Source: an uncultured Collinsella sp.
GTDB taxonomy: Bacteria; Actinomycetota; Coriobacteriia; Coriobacteriales; Coriobacteriaceae
DNA: 30,773 nt
Direction of reading: 5' to 3'
Assembly: GCA_900754275.1 (NCBI GenBank)
Contig: CAAECF010000075.1
Span: 1 to 30,773 of the forward strand
Under the pieces are notes generated by a model. It was not told where the DNA came from, did not search any database, and saw nothing but the letters and a program-made list of their open reading frames with translations. Within the stretch, counting starts at the first letter, position 1. Every line of letters starts with the position of its first letter. The position numbers and the translations under genes were made by a program. Shown in pieces: positions 1-8,362 of this stretch.

Positions 1-654
1 AGCGTCGTGGTCGGCGCGGTCTTTGGCCTTATTATCGGCGCGCGCCTGTTTTACGTCGTCTTTTACGGTGATGGCTACTATTTGGCCCACCCGCTCGAGA
101 TCTTTGCCACCAACGAGGGAGGCATGAGCTTCCACGGTGGCCTGGTGGGCGGCATCTTGGGCGGCATCATCGTGTGCCGCATGTACAAGCTCGACGCCTG
201 GACTTTGGCAGACCTCGCGGTCATCGGTGCTCCGCTGGCCCTGTGCCTGGGGCGCTGCGCCAACTTTGTCAACGGCGAGCTGTGGGGCAAGCCGACCGAT
301 CTGCCCTGGGGCGTGATCTTTGGCGGCACCGCGGGCGATATGCCGCGCCATCCCTCCCAGCTCTACGAGGCATTCCTGGAGGGCATCGTACTCTTTTGCA
401 TTCTGCAGGTGCTCAGCCGCAAAAAACCGCTGCTACCCCAGGGCACGTTTATGGGTGTGTTTGTGATGGGTTACGGCATCGTCCGCTTCCTCATTGAGTT
501 TGTGCGCGTGCCCGATGCCCAGCTGGGTTATCTGCTGGGAGGCGTTATCACCATGGGTCAGCTGCTGAGTTTGCCGCTCGTGATCGCCGGCCTGGCGCTC
601 ATCATTTTCGGCCGTCGCCGCAACCAGCCCCAGCGCGTCTACCTGGACGCCTAA
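1..654 (+). CDS. lgt: Prolipoprotein diacylglyceryl transferase, C-terminal part
   Basis: Lgt moves a diacylglyceryl group from phosphatidylglycerol to the lipobox cysteine of prolipoproteins, in the cytoplasmic membrane. The frame is open from base 1, so the N-terminus lies outside the window and 217 residues remain. The Lgt hallmarks are visible: GARLFYVVFY near the start, EGGMSFHGGLVGG at about residues 39-51, and the signature segment GRCANFVNGELWG followed by PTDLPWG at about 82-101. Several hydrophobic membrane segments follow, and the end is basic and cytoplasmic-looking (GRRRNQPQR). A GTG at base 7 is an internal codon, not the start. The next gene begins 83 bases downstream, beyond a strong hairpin. 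Family identity is very clear from these motifs; the missing upstream part cannot be judged. Confidence 0.95.
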   Translation, partial: SVVVGAVFGLIIGARLFYVVFYGDGYYLAHPLEIFATNEGGMSFHGGLVGGILGGIIVCRMYKLDAWTLADLAVIGAPLALCLGRCANFVNGELWGKPTDLPWGVIFGGTAGDMPRHPSQLYEAFLEGIVLFCILQVLSRKKPLLPQGTFMGVFVMGYGIVRFLIEFVRVPDAQLGYLLGGVITMGQLLSLPLVIAGLALIIFGRRRNQPQRVYLDA

Positions 655-662
655 CCACCAAA

Positions 663-697
663 ACCACCACAAAGGGGACAGGCACCTTTGTGGTGGT
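663..697 (+). repeat. Perfect 13-bp hairpin of the GGGGACAGG family after lgt
   Basis: ACCACCACAAAGG at 663-675 pairs perfectly with 685-697. The 9-base loop completes a GGGGACAGGCACC core. It begins 9 bases after the lgt stop. No clear T-run follows, so it is not a standard intrinsic terminator. Related cores follow other stop codons at 2922-2956, 5542-5578 and more weakly at 8232-8262. Confidence 0.8.
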
Positions 698-737
698 CTT
701 GCCGAGTTTGATAGGTTTCTAGAAAGGCTTTCGGACT

Positions 738-2921
738 GTGAAGGATTCCGACCTCTCCACAACGGCTGCGCGCGACGCTGCCCGCATCGTCTGGTTTAAG
801 CGCTACCCCGCCAAGCAGACGCTCATCGCATTTTTGCTCGCGCTGTTGGCGACCACGGCGTTTTCCATCGATCCCGCCCCGGTGTCGAGCAACGCAGTCT
901 TGGCAATTGACCCCAAAGCCTCGGGCATGCTGTACGTGTGCTACGAGGTGCTCCTCTCGTTTGCCGGCCATACCGACGCGGTCATGCTGCTTGCGCTTGC
1001 CTGCCTGCTCACGCTGCCGTTTCGCTACGTATTCTTTGGCCGCGGCGACGCCTGGCGTCCCTCGGTGATCCTTCCGTCGCTGTTCTTTGCCGTCTGCATG
1101 GTGTTTGGCCGCAGCTACGACCTCACCGATTCGGCCGAGATCGTGCTCGGCGACAAGGCCCGCATTATCTGTGCCTGGATAGGCGGTGCGGGCTGGATGC
1201 TCTTGGCGGTCGTTGCCTTCTATCTGGCTTTTGAGTGTCTAGATTGGCTGAGCTCTCGGCGCATTCCGTTTTCTGAAGCGCACTTTGGCCGCGTATGGCG
1301 TGTGGCTCACGCCGTGCTCTCGGTCCATCCCTTTGCCGGGCCCTTCCTGGTGCTTATGGTCGCCTGGGCGCCCACGCTCATCGCTTCGCTGCCCGGCCTT
1401 TTTATGGGAGATACGGGTGCGCAGATTCGCCAGTGGTTCAACTACCCCAACGGCACGAGTGACTACCTGCGTCTGCTCAATCCCAATGTGCTGCTCAACG
1501 GACATCACCCCGTGGTGCATACGGCTATCATCGGTTCGTGCGTCCAGCTGGGGCTTTCACTGTTCAACAGCGCCAACGCAGGTCTTGCCATCTACACCTG
1601 CGCTCAGTTCGTCATTACGGCCGCCTGCATGGCCTATTCCATCTCGTCGCTGCGCAAGCTGGGCGTGAGCCTGCCGGTCCGCGGCGTAATCCTGCTGTTC
1701 TTTGTGTTTATGCCCATGTTCTCCAACTACGCGGCCTTGCTTACCAAAGACGTGCTGTTTGCCGACGCGTTTTTGGTGCTGTTGGTGCAGACCGTGAAGC
1801 TCGTGGCCTGCGGCCTGCCCCGTCGCGATGCCAATGTCGAGCGTGCAGGCGAACAGAGGCCTGTGCTCTTTGCGCGCCACGACTGGCTGCTGCTCGCTCT
1901 GGGCGCCATGGGTTCCACGTTTCTGCGCAATGGCGGCCTGGTGTTTTCCCTGGCGGCATGCGTGATCGCGGCGGCGTTTTGCGCGTGGGACGCGCATGTG
2001 GCTCATCGTGCAGCCAAGCAGGCTGGTGCTGCGACTTCGGGCGCCACGCCGCGTTTCCGCTGGGTGGGAGTTCTTGCGGTGCTTGCGCTCTGCCTTGCCT
2101 CTAATATGTACTTCACTAAGGTCTTTATGCCGGTGCACGACATCACGCCTGGTTCCAAGCGCGAAATCCTCTCGATTCCGTTCCAGCAGACGGCTCGTTT
2201 TGTCCAAAAGCACGACGGCCTCAACTCGGGCGTCAACCCCACGGTTAAGGAGGACGGCACCATCGTGGAGGCTCCTTGCGACGGCTTGGTGACCGACGAA
2301 GAGCGTGCCGTGATCGACCGTGTGCTCAAGTACGAGAATCTGGGCCGCCGTTACAACCCAGATAAGTCCGATGCCGTCAAGAACTGCTTTAACGAGTACG
2401 CCTCGCAGGAGGACATCAAGGCCTATTTTGAGGTGTGGGCCCAGATGTTCAAAAAGGATCCCGAGTGCTATATCTCGGCGCTCATCAATAACTACTACGG
2501 CTACTTTTATCCGAGTGCCCGCGATGCGTGGGTTTACAGCACGGCGCGCAGTGCCGAGATCATGGCGAAGCCCGATAACCTCAAGTACTTTGACTTCCAT
2601 CCGGTCGATAGCAAGGTTGTGCGCTGGTGCGATCACCTGATCAACCTGTATCGAGTGGCAGTACAACGCATACCGTTTATCTCGCTCACCATGAGCTCGG
2701 CCACCTATGTGTGGATCATGATCACCGTGGTGGTCTATCTGCTACGTCGTCATTCGTGGCGCGGGCTGGCCATTTGGGTGCCGCTGCTGGGCGTGCTCGC
2801 CGTGTGCCTGATCGGTCCCTGCAATGGCTCGACCTACATGCGCTACCTGTATCCGGTCATCGCCTGCATGCCCTTTGCCATCGGCGCCACCATCACCCGC
2901 AGTGACCTCCTCTGGTCCTAA
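738..2921 (+). CDS. Large multi-pass membrane protein, DUF6020-like
   Basis: This 727-residue protein begins with a GTG at 738, preceded by the purine-rich AGAAAGG at 720-726. The first membrane segment is at about residues 28-46. More hydrophobic segments fill the region up to about residue 465, and further membrane segments lie near the C-terminus from about residue 640. Between them is a polar, probably extracytoplasmic stretch containing IPFQQTARFV. Around residues 225-260 lie MGDTGAQIRQWFNYP and LLNGHHPVVHT, an acidic residue in an extracytoplasmic-type loop followed by a His-His-Pro motif. This pattern recalls the DUF6020 family and, more distantly, GT-C-fold glycosyltransferases. No biochemical role is assigned here. 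The family call comes from recalled resemblance; the integral-membrane nature is directly evident. Confidence 0.8.
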   Translation: MKDSDLSTTAARDAARIVWFKRYPAKQTLIAFLLALLATTAFSIDPAPVSSNAVLAIDPKASGMLYVCYEVLLSFAGHTDAVMLLALACLLTLPFRYVFFGRGDAWRPSVILPSLFFAVCMVFGRSYDLTDSAEIVLGDKARIICAWIGGAGWMLLAVVAFYLAFECLDWLSSRRIPFSEAHFGRVWRVAHAVLSVHPFAGPFLVLMVAWAPTLIASLPGLFMGDTGAQIRQWFNYPNGTSDYLRLLNPNVLLNGHHPVVHTAIIGSCVQLGLSLFNSANAGLAIYTCAQFVITAACMAYSISSLRKLGVSLPVRGVILLFFVFMPMFSNYAALLTKDVLFADAFLVLLVQTVKLVACGLPRRDANVERAGEQRPVLFARHDWLLLALGAMGSTFLRNGGLVFSLAACVIAAAFCAWDAHVAHRAAKQAGAATSGATPRFRWVGVLAVLALCLASNMYFTKVFMPVHDITPGSKREILSIPFQQTARFVQKHDGLNSGVNPTVKEDGTIVEAPCDGLVTDEERAVIDRVLKYENLGRRYNPDKSDAVKNCFNEYASQEDIKAYFEVWAQMFKKDPECYISALINNYYGYFYPSARDAWVYSTARSAEIMAKPDNLKYFDFHPVDSKVVRWCDHLINLYRVAVQRIPFISLTMSSATYVWIMITVVVYLLRRHSWRGLAIWVPLLGVLAVCLIGPCNGSTYMRYLYPVIACMPFAIGATITRSDLLWS

Positions 2922-2956
2922 TTTGGTGCATTGGGGTCAGGTTGCTTTGCACCAAA
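2922..2956 (+). repeat. Hairpin with GGGGTCAGG core directly after a stop codon
   Basis: TTTGGTGCA at 2922-2930 pairs perfectly with TGCACCAAA at 2948-2956 across a 17-base loop containing GGGGTCAGG. The left arm starts on the base after the stop codon. The core matches the hairpin at 663-697 with one change, while the stem sequence is unrelated. That is the pattern of a repeat family whose stems co-vary. Confidence 0.75.
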
Positions 2957-3086
2957 GGGTGGCATCATCACGACGCCTTCATTTTGGGGTTTATCTCGCA
3001 GGCCAGTAGGTATATCATAACGACGTTTGTTTATATTGCCCGAGCATCTGCGCTGGGCTTTAGGTCGAAACCGATAGGAGACACGT

Positions 3087-3893
3087 ATGTCCGGACACTC
3101 TAAGTGGGCCACAACCAAGCATCGTAAGGGCGCGCAGGACGCCAAGCGTTCCGCCCTCTTCTCCAAGCTGAGCCGCAACATCACCGTTGCTGCCCGTCTC
3201 GGCGGTGACCCGCTGCCCGAGAACAACGCCAGCCTCGCCGCTGCCGTTGCCAAGGCCAAGGCTCAGTCCATGCCCAAGGACAAGATCAAGTCCGCTATCG
3301 ACAAGGCCTTCGGTTCGGGTGCCGATGCCGCCGTCTACGAGAACATCGTGTACGAGGGCTACGGCCCCGCCGGTGTCGCCGTCTACGTTGACTGCCTGAC
3401 CGACAACCGCAACCGCACCGCCGCTGATGTCCGTTCCGCCTTCTCCCACGCTGGTGGCAACCTGGGCACCTCCGGCTCCGTCGCCTTCCAGTTTGAGCGC
3501 AAGGGCCAGATCGTTGTTGCCAAGGAGATCCTGGACGAGAACGCCAAGAAGGAGACCATGATCGCCAACGGTGCTGCCGGTGACGAGGATGAGTTTATGA
3601 TGGCGATCGCCGAGGCCGGTGGCGAGGACTACGAGGACGCCGGCGAGGAGTGGATCGTCTGGACTACTGCCAACGAGGTCATGGCTGTCTCCAAGGCGCT
3701 CGAGGAGCAGGGCGTCCAGGTCAAGGGCTCCGAGACCACCATGGTCCCGACCACCCCGACCGAGGTCTCCGGTACCGACGCCAAGAAGGTCCAGCGCCTC
3801 ATCGACCGTCTCGAGGAGCTCGACGACGTCCAGGACGTCTACAGCACCATGGACATGACCGACGAGGTCATCGCTGCCCTCGAGGAGGAGTAG
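3087..3893 (+). CDS. yebC: YebC/PmpR-family regulatory or translation factor
   Basis: The protein has 268 residues and opens with the family signature MSGHSKWATTKHRKGAQDAKR, followed by LFSKLSRNITVAARLGG and the conserved MPKDKIKSAIDKAFG. The family consists of cytoplasmic proteins described as transcription regulators (PmpR) and, in more recent work, as factors that relieve ribosome stalling. The start is fixed by AGGAGA just upstream of the ATG. It is about 20 residues longer than E. coli YebC, partly because of an acidic Glu/Asp/Gly-rich stretch at about residues 160-190. It appears to stand alone, with a hairpin repeat before it and an intrinsic terminator after it. It is not next to the ruv genes that often accompany it elsewhere. 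Confidence 0.95.
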   Translation: MSGHSKWATTKHRKGAQDAKRSALFSKLSRNITVAARLGGDPLPENNASLAAAVAKAKAQSMPKDKIKSAIDKAFGSGADAAVYENIVYEGYGPAGVAVYVDCLTDNRNRTAADVRSAFSHAGGNLGTSGSVAFQFERKGQIVVAKEILDENAKKETMIANGAAGDEDEFMMAIAEAGGEDYEDAGEEWIVWTTANEVMAVSKALEEQGVQVKGSETTMVPTTPTEVSGTDAKKVQRLIDRLEELDDVQDVYSTMDMTDEVIAALEEE

Positions 3894-3962
3894 CGCCCGC
3901 ATGGGTTAAGCCGTGCATATCTGGGCATAATGAAGCGAGCATGCAAGCCTCGTGGAATAGAT

Positions 3963-4004
3963 GAGCCGGATCCGCGTGCGTATAGCACCGGACCCGGCTC
4001 TTTT
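3963..4004 (+). terminator. Intrinsic terminator after yebC
   Basis: GAGCCGGATCCG at 3963-3974 pairs, with one mismatch, with CGGACCCGGCTC at 3989-4000, followed directly by TTTT. It lies 70 bases after the yebC stop and separates yebC from the envelope operon. Confidence 0.8.
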
Positions 4005-4058
4005 ATAATGATGCGAACCGTTTTGCATTCTGTGGACCGAAACCTGAAGGGAGCGCGC

Positions 4059-4604
4059 GTGCGCGTACTCAAACGAGCCCTAGCGATCGTGTATCTTGCC
4101 GCCGCCATCGTGGCGCTGGGTACGCTTGTCTGCCAGTTCTGGGGACCGTATACGTATCGCTTTATGCTGCTGTTGCGTGACACCATGCCTCGCGTCGTCG
4201 TTACGGTGTGCGCCGCTATCGTGGCGCTTGGCGTGCTCATCGGTTTTTTCCGCCTGATGTTCGCGCGTCGCGAGCCGTCCTGCGTGCATCCGGCAGGGGA
4301 GCGCAATATCGAGGTCACGCTCGCAGCGCTTTCCTCGTGCGCCCGTGCCGCGGCGGAGTGCGATGATCGCGTGATGGTTGAGCATATCGAGGCGCGCGTT
4401 CAAGGCTCCGACGAGTCGCGCGTTCGTTTTAAGGTCGAGGCCATCGCACTCGACGACCGGGACGTGGCCTCTCAAGCTATCGCGATGCAGCAACGCATCG
4501 AGGAGGCCTGCGACACCATGCTCGGCACGCCGGGCACGACCGCGCGCGTCCGTTTTTTGCCGTCCAAGACTACCGTCCAGACCGTGGAGGTTTCCGGTGA
4601 GTGA
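4059..4604 (+). CDS. amaP: AmaP-like membrane anchor of the Asp23 envelope module
   Basis: A GTG at 4059 is preceded by GAAGGGAG at about 4046-4053, and the first membrane helix starts about eight residues in. An earlier in-frame ATG at 3930 would translate through the yebC terminator, so it is rejected. The product has 181 residues. Two N-terminal membrane helices (VYLAAAIVALGTLVCQF and VVVTVCAAIVALGVLIGFF) are followed by a soluble domain with an alternating charged and hydrophobic pattern like the Asp23/Gls24 fold. In Staphylococcus, AmaP anchors Asp23 at the membrane. Here the gene is first in a three-gene operon, and its last 8 bases overlap the next gene. The name is given by layout and topology; sequence similarity was not tested. 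Confidence 0.75.
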   Translation: MRVLKRALAIVYLAAAIVALGTLVCQFWGPYTYRFMLLLRDTMPRVVVTVCAAIVALGVLIGFFRLMFARREPSCVHPAGERNIEVTLAALSSCARAAAECDDRVMVEHIEARVQGSDESRVRFKVEAIALDDRDVASQAIAMQQRIEEACDTMLGTPGTTARVRFLPSKTTVQTVEVSGE

Positions 4605-4974
4605 TACCAACCAAGACAAGACCGCCCGTACGCCGCGCTTGACGATCGACCAGAACGCTACGCCGGCAGGCGAGTCCGCCGACACCAAGCCCGAGGCCGG
4701 CGAGCAGCACGACAGCGCCGCCAACGACTTTGACGAGGCCATGGGTCTCATCAAAGGTACGGGCGCTGCTATCTGGAGCTACGCCGTGCGCCACCCCAAC
4801 ACTACGCTCGGCGCCTTGGCAGGCTTTATCCTCGCCGTGCTGGTACTTACGTTGGGCCTGTGGGACACGCTCGTCATCGCATTCTTTGTGCTGATCGGCG
4901 CCGTAATCGGCCAGATTCGCGACGGCGAGAACGGTATCGTCAACTTCTTCGGCCGTCTGTTTAGCGGCCGCTAA
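4597..4974 (+). CDS. DUF2273-type small membrane protein of the Asp23 operon
   Basis: The GTG start at 4597 follows GTGGAGG at 4584-4590 and overlaps the upstream gene by 8 bases, which suggests translational coupling. The product has 125 residues. A polar, acidic N-terminal half of about 60 residues precedes a hydrophobic hairpin (TLGALAGFILAVLVLTLGLW and TLVIAFFVLIGAVIGQIRDG) and a basic end with NFFGRLFSGR. The two close helices followed by G-x-I-R-D-G and a short amphipathic tail match DUF2273, a family usually found beside amaP and asp23. The long polar N-terminus is an addition to the usual short form of this family, which is often about 60-80 residues. Confidence 0.85.
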   Translation: MSDTNQDKTARTPRLTIDQNATPAGESADTKPEAGEQHDSAANDFDEAMGLIKGTGAAIWSYAVRHPNTTLGALAGFILAVLVLTLGLWDTLVIAFFVLIGAVIGQIRDGENGIVNFFGRLFSGR

Positions 4975-5018
4975 TATGTATTCGACTGTCGCATCCGCGG
5001 CAGGCATAAGGAGGAACC

Positions 5019-5543
5019 ATGGCTTTTAATACGAAGGTCGATGTAGCCGATACCGAGCTCGAGGAGAACGAGGCGGTCGTCGATGCCGGGGACGTGACGC
5101 TCGAGGACGAGGCGCTCGTCGAGGCCGAGTCCGATGCGGACGAGGACAACGAGGAGATGGACGAGGAAGCGGACGAGTCCGAGGACTCGCTGACCTATTC
5201 CAACGGCGTGATCGAGAAGATCGTCGCCATGGCCACCCGCGAGGTGCCGCACGTCCTGGGCATGAAGGGCAACCTCATGCACTTTGTGCAGGAGCAGTTT
5301 GGTGCCGAGAACCTGACCAAGGGCGTGACGGTCGAGGTCACCGATGACAACCGCGTGGTCGTCAACATCTCGGTCATCATCGAGTACGGCGCCTATGCGC
5401 CTGCGATCTTTGACGACGCTAAGGCGCGCGTCACCGAGCGTCTGGCCGCGATGACCGGCCTTGAGGTGGCAGGCGTCAACCTGCGCATCGAGGATGTCAT
5501 CACCCCCGAGGAGTACGAGCACCGCACCAGCCAGCACGAGTAA
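5019..5543 (+). CDS. asp23: Asp23/Gls24-family envelope stress response protein
   Basis: The product has 174 residues. The ATG at 5019 follows AAGGAGGA. Residues 1-60 are almost entirely acidic (runs of Glu, Asp, Ala and Val). The Asp23/Gls24 domain follows, from LTYSNGVIEKIVAMATREV through GVTVEVTDDNRVVVNISVIIEYG to GVNLRIEDVITPEEYE. Asp23 proteins form membrane-associated filaments or patches and help cell-envelope homeostasis in Firmicutes. The gene closes the operon with the AmaP-like and DUF2273 genes, 44 bases after the latter, and a strong terminator follows. The acidic extension is unusual and could be a regulatory or electrostatic tail; that part is inference. Confidence 0.9.
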   Translation: MAFNTKVDVADTELEENEAVVDAGDVTLEDEALVEAESDADEDNEEMDEEADESEDSLTYSNGVIEKIVAMATREVPHVLGMKGNLMHFVQEQFGAENLTKGVTVEVTDDNRVVVNISVIIEYGAYAPAIFDDAKARVTERLAAMTGLEVAGVNLRIEDVITPEEYEHRTSQHE

Positions 5544-5578
5544 CCTACCAAATAGGGACAGGTTTGTTTCGATAGGTT
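5542..5578 (+). repeat. Degenerate GGGACAGG hairpin after asp23
   Basis: AACCTA at 5542-5547 pairs with TAGGTT at 5573-5578, and CAAA at 5549-5552 pairs with TTTG at 5562-5565 around TAGGGACAGG. The stem is imperfect. It begins on the stop codon of the preceding gene, in the same orientation as the copies at 663 and 2922. Confidence 0.5.
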
Positions 5579-5595
5579 TTACCTGCAAAAACGCT

Positions 5596-5636
5596 AAACG
5601 GTCGACCGCGCAAGCAAAAGTGCGGTCGACCGTTTT
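5596..5636 (+). terminator. Intrinsic terminator closing the Asp23 operon
   Basis: AAACGGTCGACCGC at 5596-5609 pairs perfectly over 14 bp with 5622-5635, leaving a 12-base loop. The stem ends in TTTT at 5633-5636. A run of A before the left arm would also allow some function on the opposite strand. Confidence 0.9.
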
Positions 5637-5679
5637 CTATATGCCCCCGATGCAGGCATACCGCTCGTCTAACTAGGGG

Positions 5680-5707
5680 TTGCAATCGTCGCGTTCCGCG
5701 TTACCCT
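5680..5707 (+). promoter_or_regulatory. Possible promoter for the YitT-family gene
   Basis: TTGCAA at 5680-5685 and TACCCT at 5702-5707 are separated by 16 bases and lie about 45 bases before the start codon. The match to the housekeeping consensus is moderate. Confidence 0.35.
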
Positions 5708-5750
5708 AATGGGCGCATTGTTTCCAAATTGTTAACGAGGGGTTGCCGTA

Positions 5751-6773
5751 ATGGCTGACGAGCACGAAACAGAAAGCCAGGCATGGGCGATTGAGGCCGC
5801 CGCGGCAGAGGCGGCATCGCGAGCTGCCGAAGAGGTACATCGTCCTCCCGTGGTGCCGATGGAGCGCGTGGTCGATCGCGATGTTATCGAGCGGGGCGAG
5901 CGCGCTGGTCGCAAGCGCAGCCAGGAGCCGGGCTTTCCGCGCTTTTTTGCCGAGCTCAATTTGGGCCTGATCCTCACGGCCTTTGCCATCGTTGCGTTTA
6001 AAACACCTAATCACTTTGCTTTTGGCGGCACCTCGGGCGTGTCGGTCATTCTGTCCACGCTGTTCCCGACCCTGCCCGTCGGCGTCTTTATGTGGATTAT
6101 CAATGCGGTGCTCGTCATCCTGGGCTTTATCTTTTTGGAGCGCAAGGCAATCCTGTGGAGTGTCTTTGCCTCGTTTGCGCTGTCCGCCTATGTTTCGCTG
6201 TTTGAGCTCTTTATTCCGACCGATGTCTCGATGACGGGCGATATGTGGCTCGACCTGTGCTTTGCCGTGATTCTGCCGGCGCTCGGCAGCGCCATCGTCT
6301 TTGATATTGGTGCCTCGACGGGCGGCACGGACATTCTCGCCATGATCCTCAAACGTCGCACGACGCTCGAGATTGGCCGCGCCCTGCTACTGGTCGACAT
6401 CGGCATCGTGACCATCGCGGCCTTCTTGTACGGCCCGCGCGTCGGTCTGTACTGCGTGCTCGGCCTGTTTGCCAAGACGCTCGTGGTCGACAAGGCCATC
6501 GAGAGCATTCACCTGCGCAAAGTCTGCACAGTCATTTGTTCCGAGCCCCTTAAGGTCGAGGAGTTTATCGTCAAGCATCTCAACCGTACGGCGACTATCA
6601 GTCGCGGCTACGGTGCTTTCTCGGGCAAGTGCGTGACGGTGATCATGAGCGTGCTAAGCCGTCGCGAGGCCGTGCAACTGCGTCGCTACGCGCGCGAGAT
6701 CGATCCGGGTGCCTTTATCACGATTGTCGACAGCTCCGAGATCGTCGGCAAGGGTTTCCGCGGAACGAACTAA
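5751..6773 (+). CDS. YitT-family membrane protein (DUF161 plus C-terminal DUF2179)
   Basis: The product has 340 residues. The ATG at 5751 follows GAGGGGTTGCCGTA. About 60 polar, Ala/Glu-rich residues come first, then a membrane domain with five or six helices from LNLGLILTAFAIVAF onward. It contains the family's GGTSGVSVILSTLFP and FDIGASTGGTDILAMILKRR, both typical glycine-rich YitT motifs. The C-terminal 80 residues (VCTVICSEPLKVEEFIVKHL to FITIVDSSEIVGKGF) form the cytoplasmic DUF2179 domain. The substrate of the family is not established, and transport is only a suggestion. The Ala/Glu-rich N-terminal extension is longer than in typical members of about 280 residues. It appears to be transcribed alone. 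Confidence 0.9.
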   Translation: MADEHETESQAWAIEAAAAEAASRAAEEVHRPPVVPMERVVDRDVIERGERAGRKRSQEPGFPRFFAELNLGLILTAFAIVAFKTPNHFAFGGTSGVSVILSTLFPTLPVGVFMWIINAVLVILGFIFLERKAILWSVFASFALSAYVSLFELFIPTDVSMTGDMWLDLCFAVILPALGSAIVFDIGASTGGTDILAMILKRRTTLEIGRALLLVDIGIVTIAAFLYGPRVGLYCVLGLFAKTLVVDKAIESIHLRKVCTVICSEPLKVEEFIVKHLNRTATISRGYGAFSGKCVTVIMSVLSRREAVQLRRYAREIDPGAFITIVDSSEIVGKGFRGTN

Positions 6774-6923
6774 CGCGGTCGAGCTTATCAAACAATCGAA
6801 TAGCGCCCTGCGCATTGCAAATGCGTCATGTTGGAGTATTTGTCCCCACATTGGGTGATAATGATGCCAAAGACATCGTTTGCGATCCAGATGATTCGCT
6901 CAAGATACGAAGGGATGATCTCG

Positions 6924-8222
<1,299 letters not shown>

Positions 8223-8231
8223 CCCTGCCAC

Positions 8232-8262
8232 CTGCCATTTGGGGACGGGGTAGAAACGGTAG
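8232..8262 (+). repeat. Weak GGGGACGGGG motif after a stop codon
   Basis: Ten bases after the stop of the zinc-ribbon gene lies ATTTGGGGACGGGG, followed by two GGTAGAAA-like units. It resembles the core of the hairpins at 663, 2922 and 5542 but has only a poor stem (ATTT with AAAT). It is probably a decayed member of that family. Confidence 0.35.
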
Positions 8263-8281
8263 AAATAGCGCTTGACAAATG

Positions 8282-8319
8282 AGCGGGGGAGGACGTGTCG
8301 AAACGTCCGCCCCCGCTTT
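8282..8319. terminator. Terminator between convergent genes
   Basis: The arm at 8282-8296 pairs with 8303-8317 over 15 positions with one mismatch (AGCGGGGG at one end, ACGT at the loop), leaving a 6-base loop. It ends in TTT on the plus strand. It lies between the zinc-ribbon gene and the convergent M20 gene and could serve both. Confidence 0.7.
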
Positions 8320-8362
8320 GATATCGCGATGTGGCTATGACTGCGAGATGGCCGCGAATCGA

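Noticed and set aside
3930..4058. N-terminal extension of the AmaP-like protein from an upstream ATG
   Set aside because: It would translate through the yebC terminator. The GTG at 4059 has a good ribosome site and sits just before the first membrane helix.
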